Origin: Gammaproteobacteria bacterium
Lineage (GTDB): Bacteria; Pseudomonadota; Gammaproteobacteria; QOAV01
Assembly: GCA_003972845.1 (NCBI GenBank)
Contig: QOAV01000079.1
Location: 1-5,180 of the forward strand
Reading direction: 5' to 3'
Length of the DNA stretch: 5,180 nt
The translations under genes and the position numbers were made by a program. Below the pieces are notes generated by a model. That model did not search any database. It saw nothing but the letters and a program-made list of their open reading frames with translations, and was not told where the DNA came from. Positions 1 to 5,180 of the stretch are shown piece after piece (position 1 is the stretch's first letter; every line of letters begins with the position of its first letter).

Positions 1-376
1 CACCGGCATGTGCGCCCGCGCCACCGGAACCGCGCCGTATGGAAAACTCTTCCAGCAATACCGGAAAACGCGCCTCCAGCACTTCCGGGTCGGTTAATCT
101 GGAGTTGGTCATGTGTACCTGGATGGCACTGGCGCCGTTGGCGTGGCGGCTGGCGCCCATGCCGCCGGCCAGCGTTTCATAATACTGATATTCATCATCA
201 CCGAAGGTGAAATTGTTCATGGTTCCCTGCGAACCGGCCAGCTCGCCCAGAGCCAGATACAGGGCATCGGCGATCTGCTGCGATGTTTCCACATTGCCCG
301 CCACCACTGCGGCGGGAAAACGCGGGTTCAACAGACTTGCTTCCGGTACGATCAGGCGCAACGGCTTCAGGCAACC
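1..376 (-). pseudogene. Frame-shifted C-terminal continuation of the 5-oxoprolinase (HyuB part), runs off the window
   Basis: Reading the minus strand from 376 to the window edge in a different frame from the upstream part gives 125 uninterrupted codons that match the missing HyuB C-terminal region. The translation opens GCLKPLRLIVPEAS, then shows [57 protein letters not shown] and IRRGSGG, all typical of 5-oxoprolinases and in the expected order. It has no start codon or ribosome binding site of its own and directly follows the broken frame, so it is not a separate gene. The open, motif-rich frame implies that the break is recent or is a sequence error. Roughly 80-150 further residues would be expected beyond position 1. 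No decay other than the single break is visible here. Confidence 0.85.
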
Positions 377-3345
377 CGCATATCCTGTCCCGCCAGGGTG
401 CGAAACACGTACAGTACCACCGCCCGGCACACCGGCAGCGGCGCATTGAAATTATTGTCCTGCTGGGCGGATGTGCCGGAGAAATCCACCACTGCCTGCT
501 TGTTCTCCCGGTCGACCGTAATGGCGACACAGACCAGCGCGCCATTATCCAGCTGCACCCGGGCCCGGCCACCACCCAGCCTGCCGATGACGCGCCGCAC
601 TGATTGTTCTGCAAAATCATGTATGTAGCCCATGTACTGCTGCACGACATGGAGGCCGTATTGCGCAGACAGCCGCTCCAGTTCGGCGACGCCTTTTCGA
701 TTCGCCGCCAGTTGCGCCTGACAATCGGCAATATTCTGGTCGGGATTGCGAGCGGGATAAGGACCGGACTTCAGCAAGCCGCGCAAGCCGGCCTCATCAA
801 ACACGTTATCCGATACCAGCAAACGCGGCTCTATCAGTACGCCTTCCTGCTCGATATGACGGGAGAATGGCGGCATGGAGCCTGGCGTGATGCCGCCAAC
901 ATCGGCGTGATGCCCTCTGGACGCCACGTGAAAAGCACACTGGCCGTCAATAAAAACCGGCGAAACCACGGTGATATCCGGCAAATGAGTACCGCCTTTG
1001 TAGGGCGAGTTCAGGATATAGGCCTGCCCCGGCTGCAGGCTGTGGCGATACTGGTTGATGACCGCCTGCACACTGTCGCCCATGGAGCCAAGATGCACCG
1101 GCACATGGGGCGCATTGGCCACCAGTTGGCCGGCTGCATCAAACACGGCGCAGGAAAAATCAAGACGCTCGCGTATGTTCACCGACTGCGCCGAATTTTT
1201 CAGCACCTCGCCCATCTGTTCAGCGATGGACACGAACTGCCGGCTGAACACTTCCAGCATCACCGGGTCCGGCCCCGCCTGCTCACGCCATGCGACGGCA
1301 GCCTTGTTCTCATCTTTACGGTTTAACAATATGCCGCCTTTGTCGGTCAGGCTGGCCCGCCATTCAGGCTCTACCACGATGGTGTCGGTTTTATCCACAA
1401 TCAGCGCCGGGCCGTCGATACGCTCGTTTTTTTTCAGGTTTGTACGAACATAGACCGGCGTCCGCCGCCATCGCCCGCCCAGATAAACCTGTCGGCAGCT
1501 ATGGGGCCTGCCATCGCCGTCCACGGCCAGCGGCGGCAGGCATTGCTCCGTAGCGGCTTCCACGTTCACTTCAAGCATGCGCAGTTGCAGATCAACGCCC
1601 GGCTTGAAAAAACCGAACCGGAGCCGGTGATTGCGCTCGAACTGCTGACGCATGATTTCGACTTTCGCCGCACTCACATAAATCACCGTCTCGGCATCAG
1701 CATAAGCCAGCCCGACTTTCCTGCTAACGCTTACCTCGGCCGCGTCGACATCGACAGATTGTTCCAGCTCGCGCAGACACTCCCGCTGCATCCGCTCCAG
1801 CGAATCCTCAACCACGCCGAGATTTTCTTCCGCCAGACGCAACAGCAATGATTTTCGGCGCAGGGCGCCAACCGGGGCCAGGCCCATACCCAGGGCCGAC
1901 AGCACGCCTGCCAGCGGATGCAGATAGGCGCGACGAATACCCAGTTCATCGGCGACCAGACAAGCATGCTGGCCGGCTGCCCCGCCATAACAGGCTAACG
2001 TGTAGGCGCTCACATCGTAGCCGCGGCCCACGGAAATCTTTTTGATCGCCAGAGCCATATTGTTGACCGCCACCTTGAGGAATCCCGCGGCCATCTCCTC
2101 CAGTGCAAGATCCTGGTCTGGATATTCCTGTTGCATTGCCCGGAAAGCCAGACGGGTGGCTGATTCATCCAGCGCGGCGTCTCCGGATTTGCCAAACAAA
2201 CAGGGAAACAGATCCGGCTGGATTTTCCCCAGCAACACATTGCAATCCGTCACCGTCAGCGGGCCGCCGTTGCGGTAACAGGCCGGCCCGGGATCGGCCC
2301 CGGCAGAATCGGGGCCCGCGCTGTAATGCAAGCCATCGTAATGCAGCACCGAGCCGCCACCAGCAGCCACCGTATGGATATCCATGCTCGGCGTGGAAAG
2401 CCGTACGCCAGCTATTTCCATTTCGATTCTGCGCTCGAATTCGCCGGCATAGTGGCATACGTCGGTCGATGTCCCGCCCATGTCAAAGCCGACTATTTTG
2501 TCAAAGCCCTCCTCCTCACAAGTACGGACGACGCCCACCACGCCCCCGGCCGGACCGGAAAGTATGGCATTGGCTCCGCGAAAGTGGCGTGACCCGGTAA
2601 GCCCGCCGGATGACTGCATGAAAAAAAAGCGTGTGCGCTCCGGAGCACTGAAGGAGGCGGAAAAGCGGTCAATATATCTGCGCAAGACCGGAGACAGGTA
2701 GGCATCCACCACGGTGGTATCGCCGCGCGAGACAAAGCGGATCAGCGGGCTGACTTCATGGGAACAGGAAACCCGGGAGAACCCGGCTTTTCTGGCCAGA
2801 TCAGCCACCTGTTTCTCGTGTTGTGGATACTGGTAACCATGCATGAAGACGATGGCGACCGATCGCAGGCCCTCGGTGAAAGCCTCTTTCAATACAATAG
2901 AGGCGCAATCCAGATCCAGCGGAACCAGTTCCTTGCCATCAGCGCCCATTCGGCCTGGCAACTCTTCAACTCTCTGGTAGAGCATACGAGGCAGTCGCAC
3001 ATCCAGAGCAAAGATATCCGGACGATTCTGATAGCCGATGCGCAGTGCATCGCGGAATCCTTCGGGCACCAGCAGCAAAACCGGCTCGCCTTTTCTTTCC
3101 AGCAGGGCATTGGTAGCGACAGTCGTGCCCATGCGCACAGCATCGACCAGATCGGACGGTATCAGCTCATTGGGCGCCAACCCCATCAAATCGCGCATGC
3201 CCTGCGCAGCTGCGTCGTCATACAGGGGACTGTCGGACAGCAGTTTGTGTACCTGCATGCTGCCATTCGGGTCGACCGCCACCAGGTCAGTAAACGTACC
3301 GCCGCGATCGATCCAGAATTGCCACTTTCCCGCAGATCTGTCCAT
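367..3345 (-). CDS. 5-oxoprolinase / N-methylhydantoinase A+B fusion, main frame (prematurely terminated)
   Basis: Probable ATP-dependent 5-oxoprolinase, a cytosolic enzyme that opens 5-oxo-L-proline to glutamate; hydantoinase activity on a related cyclic amide is the alternative. From ATG 3345 the frame has 992 codons. The HyuA half begins with FWIDRGGTFTD (residues 10-20), followed by GPAGGVVG (264-271), the nucleotide-binding-type DMGGTSTD (288-295) and GADPGPACYRNGG (349-361). The HyuB half starts near DPVMLEVFSRQ (693-703) and carries NSPYKGGTHLPD (779-790), SRGHHADVGG (809-818) and DFSGTSAQQDNNFNAP (954-969). Family fusion proteins usually run to about 1,200-1,300 residues, but this frame stops at 367-369 right after ...GQDMRVA, inside a conserved block; the rest lies in another frame (1-376). 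I prefer ATG 3345, with GAAG about 10 nt upstream, over ATG 3354 or TTG 3375, because TTG 3375 abuts a terminator and the family starts close to KWQFWIDRGG. The family call is firm; substrate is inferred; activity is doubtful. Confidence 0.88.
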   Translation of the reverse strand: MDRSAGKWQFWIDRGGTFTDLVAVDPNGSMQVHKLLSDSPLYDDAAAQGMRDLMGLAPNELIPSDLVDAVRMGTTVATNALLERKGEPVLLLVPEGFRDALRIGYQNRPDIFALDVRLPRMLYQRVEELPGRMGADGKELVPLDLDCASIVLKEAFTEGLRSVAIVFMHGYQYPQHEKQVADLARKAGFSRVSCSHEVSPLIRFVSRGDTTVVDAYLSPVLRRYIDRFSASFSAPERTRFFFMQSSGGLTGSRHFRGANAILSGPAGGVVGVVRTCEEEGFDKIVGFDMGGTSTDVCHYAGEFERRIEMEIAGVRLSTPSMDIHTVAAGGGSVLHYDGLHYSAGPDSAGADPGPACYRNGGPLTVTDCNVLLGKIQPDLFPCLFGKSGDAALDESATRLAFRAMQQEYPDQDLALEEMAAGFLKVAVNNMALAIKKISVGRGYDVSAYTLACYGGAAGQHACLVADELGIRRAYLHPLAGVLSALGMGLAPVGALRRKSLLLRLAEENLGVVEDSLERMQRECLRELEQSVDVDAAEVSVSRKVGLAYADAETVIYVSAAKVEIMRQQFERNHRLRFGFFKPGVDLQLRMLEVNVEAATEQCLPPLAVDGDGRPHSCRQVYLGGRWRRTPVYVRTNLKKNERIDGPALIVDKTDTIVVEPEWRASLTDKGGILLNRKDENKAAVAWREQAGPDPVMLEVFSRQFVSIAEQMGEVLKNSAQSVNIRERLDFSCAVFDAAGQLVANAPHVPVHLGSMGDSVQAVINQYRHSLQPGQAYILNSPYKGGTHLPDITVVSPVFIDGQCAFHVASRGHHADVGGITPGSMPPFSRHIEQEGVLIEPRLLVSDNVFDEAGLRGLLKSGPYPARNPDQNIADCQAQLAANRKGVAELERLSAQYGLHVVQQYMGYIHDFAEQSVRRVIGRLGGGRARVQLDNGALVCVAITVDRENKQAVVDFSGTSAQQDNNFNAPLPVCRAVVLYVFRTLAGQDMRVA

Positions 3346-3378
3346 GGCCCCCATTCTTCGGTATGTGCTTCTCAAGAC

Positions 3379-3404
3379 AAAAAAAACCCCGCCCGAGGCG
3401 GGGT
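3379..3404 (-). terminator. Rho-independent terminator of the lipoprotein gene
   Basis: On the minus strand there is a perfect GC-rich stem of 7 base pairs (3397-3403 with 3387-3393), extended by one A-T pair, around a 3-nt loop (3394-3396). It is followed at once by eight T residues (3386-3379). It begins 24 bases after the TAA of the lipoprotein gene at 3428-3430. The T-rich stretch on the plus strand (3404-3410) is interrupted, so termination in that direction is less likely. Confidence 0.92.
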
Positions 3405-3427
3405 CTTTCTGATCCTGCTAAAGAAAT

Positions 3428-3784
3428 TTACTGCGTGGCGTCTTTTACAGCGCCCGCGGCATCACCAATGGCGTCCTTGGTGGCGTCAACGGCATCTCTG
3501 GCGCCTTCTGCCACGTCATGACCAGCTTCCCTGGTGGCATCTGCCGCGTCTCCGGCCGCTTCCTTGGTAGCATCAACCGCATCTCCGGCCATATCTGCCG
3601 CGCCTGCTGCTGCATCCTTGGTGCCTTCCACCACGGCATCAGCGGCATCTTTGGTTGCGTCCGCGGCGTTGCTGGCGGCTTCTTTCGTCGCATCAACGGC
3701 GGAACTGGATACTTCTTTGGTTTTTTCACAACCACTCAAAATGGCGGCTGCGAGTATGCTTGCGATAATGTATTTTGCTTTCAT
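3428..3784 (-). CDS. Small alanine-rich lipoprotein with 11-residue LEA/apolipoprotein-like repeats
   Basis: A 118-residue protein of unknown function. Residues 1-18 form a lipoprotein signal peptide (MKAKY followed by a hydrophobic core) ending in the lipobox LSGC, with Cys19 as the lipidation site. Glu at +2 instead of Asp predicts Lol-dependent sorting to the outer membrane. The mature 100 residues contain about 33 Ala and no Leu, Phe, Trp, Tyr or Pro. They resolve into 11-residue units of the type VDATKEAASNA / ADATKDAADAV / VEGTKDAAAGA (from residue 30), with two 7-residue units (ADMAGDA 63-69, AEGARDA 92-98) and a short last unit. Such 11-mers occur in LEA group 3 and apolipoprotein-like amphipathic helices. 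A stress or envelope-protective role is only inference. The ATG at 3784 places the signal peptide correctly; GGAT about 9 nt upstream is a weak ribosome site. A promoter candidate lies upstream and a strong terminator follows. The class has alternatives such as entericidin-like or coiled-coil lipoproteins. Confidence 0.85.
   Translation of the reverse strand: MKAKYIIASILAAAILSGCEKTKEVSSSAVDATKEAASNAADATKDAADAVVEGTKDAAAGAADMAGDAVDATKEAAGDAADATREAGHDVAEGARDAVDATKDAIGDAAGAVKDATQ
3430..3720 (-). repeat. Phased 33-nt tandem repeats inside the lipoprotein gene
   Basis: A degenerate heptamer, read on the plus strand as tccttgg, tccctgg or tctttgg/tctttcg (coding for the T-K-D/E segment of each unit), begins at 3474, 3528, 3561, 3615, 3648 and 3681. 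The spacings are 54, 33, 54, 33 and 33 nt. The 54-nt steps equal one 33-nt unit plus one 21-nt (7-residue) unit, so the array is strictly in phase with the protein repeat. This points to growth by duplication of 11-residue units. Confidence 0.8.
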
Positions 3785-3825
3785 TACTGTCTATCCATGA
3801 TTAAATTTTGGTTTTAAGAATCCCT

Positions 3826-3855
3826 AGTATTACAAGTTGGCAGGCACTTGGTCAA
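3826..3855 (-). promoter_or_regulatory. Candidate sigma70 promoter for the lipoprotein gene
   Basis: On the minus strand, TTGACC (3855-3850, 5/6 to the -35 consensus) is separated by 18 nt from AATACT (3831-3826, 4/6 to the -10 consensus); TAATAC with 17-nt spacing is an alternative reading. A start near 3819 would leave a leader of about 35 nt before ATG 3784. It lies just outside the inverted-repeat element, so that insertion left it intact. This is assigned by pattern only. Confidence 0.45.
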
Positions 3856-3880
3856 CTTTTGCACACCTGAACCTGTCCAC

Positions 3881-3899
3881 GGAGCCTGTCGGACTTATG
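3881..3899 (+). repeat. Left terminal inverted repeat
   Basis: This 19-bp arm is identical to the reverse complement of 4090-4108. It defines the left end of the MITE-like element. Confidence 0.85.
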
Positions 3900-3954
3900 G
3901 CATCGTCACGAGAAAAAGTCTGATTCGAGGCAATTTTTCCGATATTTCGATTTA

Positions 3955-3970
3955 GAATAGCTGGCTATTC
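3955..3970. repeat. 16-bp palindrome inside the element
   Basis: The sequence gaatagc-tg-gctattc has perfect 7-bp arms and a 2-bp centre. Such a short spacer suits a protein-binding site or cruciform better than an RNA terminator. Its role is unknown; it may be a transposase-binding or remnant regulatory site. Confidence 0.5.
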
Positions 3971-4001
3971 GACGAGAAAGAGCGGTAAAAATGGCCACAA
4001 A

Positions 4002-4039
4002 CCCGCCCGGAGCGGGCTTGAGCTTCAGCCCCGAAGGGG
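4002..4039. repeat. Two adjacent GC-rich hairpins inside the element
   Basis: The first is cccgc/gcggg (4002-4006 with 4012-4016; an alternative gcccg/cgggc register is 4005-4009 with 4013-4017). The second is cccc-gaa-gggg (4029-4039), which on the minus strand reads as a C(UUCG)G tetraloop hairpin. The first is followed on the minus strand only by a short TTT, so it is at best a weak terminator. They may help end minus-strand transcripts from the split-barrel gene, which has no conventional terminator of its own. Confidence 0.4.
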
Positions 4040-4089
4040 TGAGGCGCAAGGACGCGCCAAACAAATCCGGCTTTTTCGCACTAGATGTT

Positions 4090-4108
4090 CATAAGTCCGA
4101 CAGGCTCC
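4090..4108 (-). repeat. Right terminal inverted repeat
   Basis: This 19-bp arm is the exact inverse partner of 3881-3899. It ends 57 bp before the 3' end of the split-barrel gene. Confidence 0.85.
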
Positions 4109-4165
4109 TAGAATAGGACCAAAAAAAGAAAAAAGGTTCAATATTTCACACAGCGGATATTTGGC
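4109..4165. other. Short spacer with A-rich purine tract downstream of the split-barrel gene
   Basis: Between the element and the split-barrel stop codon there is an A7-G-A6 tract (4121-4134), which reads as a T-run on the minus strand. It is flanked by ggacc and ggttc, which could pair only weakly. There is no GC stem before the T-run, so an intrinsic terminator is not supported. I see nothing else here. Confidence 0.4.
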
Positions 4166-4636
4166 TTATTCGCCCAGCCCGGCAAAATCCGAGCGGCGCA
4201 GGCGTTTGGCCTGGCCCAGACCAGGTACAAACTGCGCCTGATCCAGCTTTAGGCGAAACAGATGAAAATCGCCAAACCCGAACGTGTGCTCAGCTTCCGG
4301 GAAACGCGACAGATAGCGAGCCTGCGCCTGATTGTAGTCGTCAGACCCCCTGACCAGATCCTGCACCTTGCCGGACAAACTGACCCGCGCCAGAGTCTGC
4401 GGATCTCTGCGCCCGTCATCTGTCTCGCACAGGGCCAGAGACGCCAGAGGATTTTCCAGCATGAATCGCGTATGTCGGGCCAGGCGGCTCAGATGCAGTA
4501 AAAACCCCTGAAAATCCGGCTCGACCACAAACGCCACCCAGGAAGCATAGGGCGTTTCATCAAGTGTGGTGGCCAGCGCACCCCAGCGCGTATCCAGCAA
4601 TAAATCCCGTAATCTGGCGGCTTCTGATTCTGTCAT
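4166..4636 (-). CDS. HugZ / pyridoxamine 5'-phosphate oxidase-like split-barrel protein, short form
   Basis: A 156-residue predicted cytoplasmic protein of the FMN-binding split-barrel (PNPOx-like, HugZ) group. In this family some members bind flavin or degrade haem, but many have no known reaction. Visible family features are RWGALATTLDETPYASWVAF (17-36), the second strand region FLLHLSRLARHTRFMLENP (45-63), LARVSLSGKVQ (82-92), RYLSRFPEAEHTFGFGDFHLFRL (from 107) and FVPGLGQAKRL (136-146). It ends soon after this, so it lacks the C-terminal DUF2470-type domain of longer HugZ proteins. ATG 4636 is chosen because GAGAAAG lies about 4-10 nt upstream and the family starts with a short helix before RWGALAT. 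The upstream ATG 4684 has no ribosome site and would overlap the FNR-like box. The gene is divergent from the rhodanese gene. Family confidence is good; haem or flavin function is inference. Confidence 0.85.
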   Translation of the reverse strand: MTESEAARLRDLLLDTRWGALATTLDETPYASWVAFVVEPDFQGFLLHLSRLARHTRFMLENPLASLALCETDDGRRDPQTLARVSLSGKVQDLVRGSDDYNQAQARYLSRFPEAEHTFGFGDFHLFRLKLDQAQFVPGLGQAKRLRRSDFAGLGE

Positions 4637-4677
4637 GATCTTTCTCGTTGCTCCTGATCGGCAAACATGGGGCTGGA

Positions 4678-4691
4678 TTGACATATATCAA
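4678..4691. promoter_or_regulatory. Candidate FNR/ANR-type box in the divergent control region
   Basis: TTGAC-ATAT-ATCAA matches the established FNR consensus TTGAT-N4-ATCAA at 9 of 10 defined positions. Its centre (4684.5) is 41.5 bp upstream of 4726, the start expected for the -10 candidate TATGAT at 4715-4720. That is the class II activator geometry for the plus-strand rhodanese gene. It also lies 42-55 bp before the split-barrel ATG at 4636, where it could affect that gene too. CRP-superfamily relatives such as ANR, DNR or NNR could use the same site. Confidence 0.5.
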
Positions 4692-4714
4692 TTATGTTGC
4701 GAAAGATCACAAAA

Positions 4715-4720
4715 TATGAT
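4715..4720 (+). promoter_or_regulatory. -10 candidate for the rhodanese gene
   Basis: TATGAT matches the -10 consensus at 5/6 and has no good -35 at normal spacing, as is usual for class II activator-dependent promoters. A start near 4726 leaves a leader of about 40 nt before ATG 4767. TATACG at 4723-4728 is a competing weaker -10. Confidence 0.4.
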
Positions 4721-4766
4721 CCTATACGATACTTGGACAATCCCGGCACAACGCCAACATAACTTG

Positions 4767-5180
4767 ATGAATAAATTGACCTTTTCTTCGCTGGCATTTT
4801 TAATGATCCTGTCACAGGCGATGGCGCCGGTGCATGCGAAAGATCAGGAAATCAGCAAGACTGGTGGCAGACCCGTTGGCATCACACCCGATCTGATGAG
4901 CATCACGGTCAAGCACCATGGCAAAGACGTAGTCATCAGGCGTAACCAGGATAGCAGCGCCGCTGTTGACCCCGAATTCGCAAAAACATCCCGCCCCTGC
5001 CCGCCTTTTTGCATCCAGCCGATCGAAGTTGCGCCCGGCGTCGAGACCATTGGCGAACTGGAAGTCATCGGTTTTCTGGATCGGATGAACCGGGGTGATA
5101 CATCCATCATGGTGATCGATTCCCGTACGCCTGACTGGGTCGCCAAAGGCACAATTCCGGGTGCAAAAAACATCCCGTGG
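4767..5180 (+). CDS. Exported rhodanese-like domain protein with CPPFC motif, 3' end beyond the window
   Basis: An open frame of 138 codons from ATG 4767 to the window edge, with no stop. Residues 1-24 look like a Sec signal peptide (MNKLTF, hydrophobic core, VHA|KD cleavage after Ala24), so the protein is probably periplasmic. The following region has ISKTGGRPVGITPDLMSITV (29-48), a charged segment, then CPPFC (78-82), IEVAPGVETIGELEVI (86-101), and the start of a rhodanese fold with VIDSRTPDWVAKGTIPGAKNIPW (116-138). VIDSR and the G-x-IPGA-x-NIP segment are classic rhodanese features. The catalytic-loop cysteine would lie beyond the window, so sulfurtransferase activity cannot be judged. 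No clear Shine-Dalgarno precedes ATG 4767, but this start gives a complete signal peptide, unlike the internal ATGs at 4803 and 4821. It is divergent from the split-barrel gene and may be under FNR-type control. Confidence 0.87.
   Translation, partial: MNKLTFSSLAFLMILSQAMAPVHAKDQEISKTGGRPVGITPDLMSITVKHHGKDVVIRRNQDSSAAVDPEFAKTSRPCPPFCIQPIEVAPGVETIGELEVIGFLDRMNRGDTSIMVIDSRTPDWVAKGTIPGAKNIPW

Larger units (their letters stand above)
3881..4108. mobile_element. MITE-like 228-bp element with perfect 19-bp terminal inverted repeats
   Basis: The ends are an exact 19-bp inverted repeat: ggagcctgtcggacttatg at 3881-3899 and its reverse complement at 4090-4108. Similarity continues imperfectly inward to about 3928 and 4063 (both ends carry gaaaaag followed by a ggatt/tgatt segment). 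The inside has no plausible ORF but holds a palindrome (3955-3970) and two GC hairpins (4002-4017, 4029-4039). Size, ends and lack of coding potential fit a non-autonomous transposable element mobilised in trans. I cannot assign the IS family. No clear target-site duplication is visible (left flank ...tgtccac, right flank tagaata...). The element fills most of the gap between the lipoprotein and split-barrel genes. Confidence 0.72.

Noticed and set aside
367..384. Programmed ribosomal frameshift as explanation for the oxoprolinase break
   Set aside because: There is no slippery heptamer or clear stimulatory structure, and the motif around the junction is missing residues, which a frameshift would not explain.
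198..731. 177-codon minus-strand frame overlapping the break in the oxoprolinase gene
   Set aside because: It is in the third frame, which matches neither half of the enzyme; the real continuation uses the frame beginning at 376.
604..1326. 240-codon plus-strand open frame antisense to the oxoprolinase gene
   Set aside because: It is a shadow of the HyuB/HyuA coding strand; it shows no family motif and no ribosome site, while the opposite strand has continuous conserved motifs.
3355..3375. TTG at 3375 as oxoprolinase start
   Set aside because: It lies four bases from the terminator T-run, has no ribosome site, and adds residues before the conserved family N-terminus.
2758..3570. 270-codon plus-strand open frame spanning the oxoprolinase 5' end, terminator and lipoprotein gene
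   Set aside because: It runs antisense through two clear genes and a terminator hairpin; its composition is low-complexity and it has no recognisable domain.
3784..3798. Four-codon mini-ORF (MDRQ) whose stop overlaps the lipoprotein ATG
   Set aside because: The TAATG overlap is suggestive of coupling, but such a short ORF arises easily by chance and has no ribosome site of its own.
3870..4115. Target-site duplication flanking the MITE-like element
   Set aside because: Comparing bases just outside both inverted repeats in several registers gave no matching direct repeat.
4116..4139. Intrinsic terminator for the split-barrel gene at the A/T tract
   Set aside because: The flanking ggacc/ggttc can form only a weak wobble-containing stem with the T-run in the loop, not after the stem.
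4633..4815. 60-codon minus-strand frame across the divergent intergenic region
   Set aside because: It overlaps both divergent genes and the regulatory region and resembles no known protein.
4844..5173. 109-codon minus-strand frame at the right end
   Set aside because: It is antisense to the rhodanese-like gene, whose signal peptide and domain motifs are clear.

Overview
The window looks like a chromosomal segment of a Gram-negative proteobacterium. The evidence is a lipoprotein signal with an outer-membrane-type +2 residue, an exported rhodanese-like protein, an FNR-type operator candidate, and moderately GC-rich coding DNA. A gamma- or betaproteobacterium is my best guess, but nothing here fixes the genus. 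I see no rRNA, tRNA, CRISPR array or intact transposase.

Layout. Positions 1-3345 (minus strand) hold a large single-chain 5-oxoprolinase / hydantoinase A+B gene. Its reading frame is broken near 377: 992 codons run in one frame to a premature stop at 367-369. The missing C-terminal part then continues, with family motifs intact, in another frame from about 376 to the window edge. Comparison with the remembered family motif suggests a net loss of about 10 bases. The gene is therefore probably inactivated, or it carries an assembly error.

Upstream of it, also on the minus strand, is a small lipoprotein gene (3428-3784). Its mature part is alanine-rich and built of 11-residue LEA/apolipoprotein-like repeats. 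A strong rho-independent terminator (3379-3404) separates it from the oxoprolinase gene, and a sigma70-like promoter candidate lies at 3826-3855. Positions 3881-4108 are a 228-bp element with perfect 19-bp terminal inverted repeats and several internal hairpins but no ORF, so it is MITE-like. Next comes a minus-strand gene (4166-4636) for a short HugZ / pyridoxamine-phosphate-oxidase-like split-barrel protein. A divergent plus-strand gene (4767 to the window end) encodes an exported rhodanese-like protein with a CPPFC motif, cut off by the window edge.

How the parts relate. The genes do not form one pathway. The lipoprotein gene and the oxoprolinase gene share direction but are separated by a terminator. 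The split-barrel gene and the rhodanese gene share a divergent control region. In it, a 9/10 match to the FNR box (4678-4691) sits exactly where a class II activator site would be for a -10 element at 4715-4720, which suggests oxygen-responsive control of the rhodanese gene.
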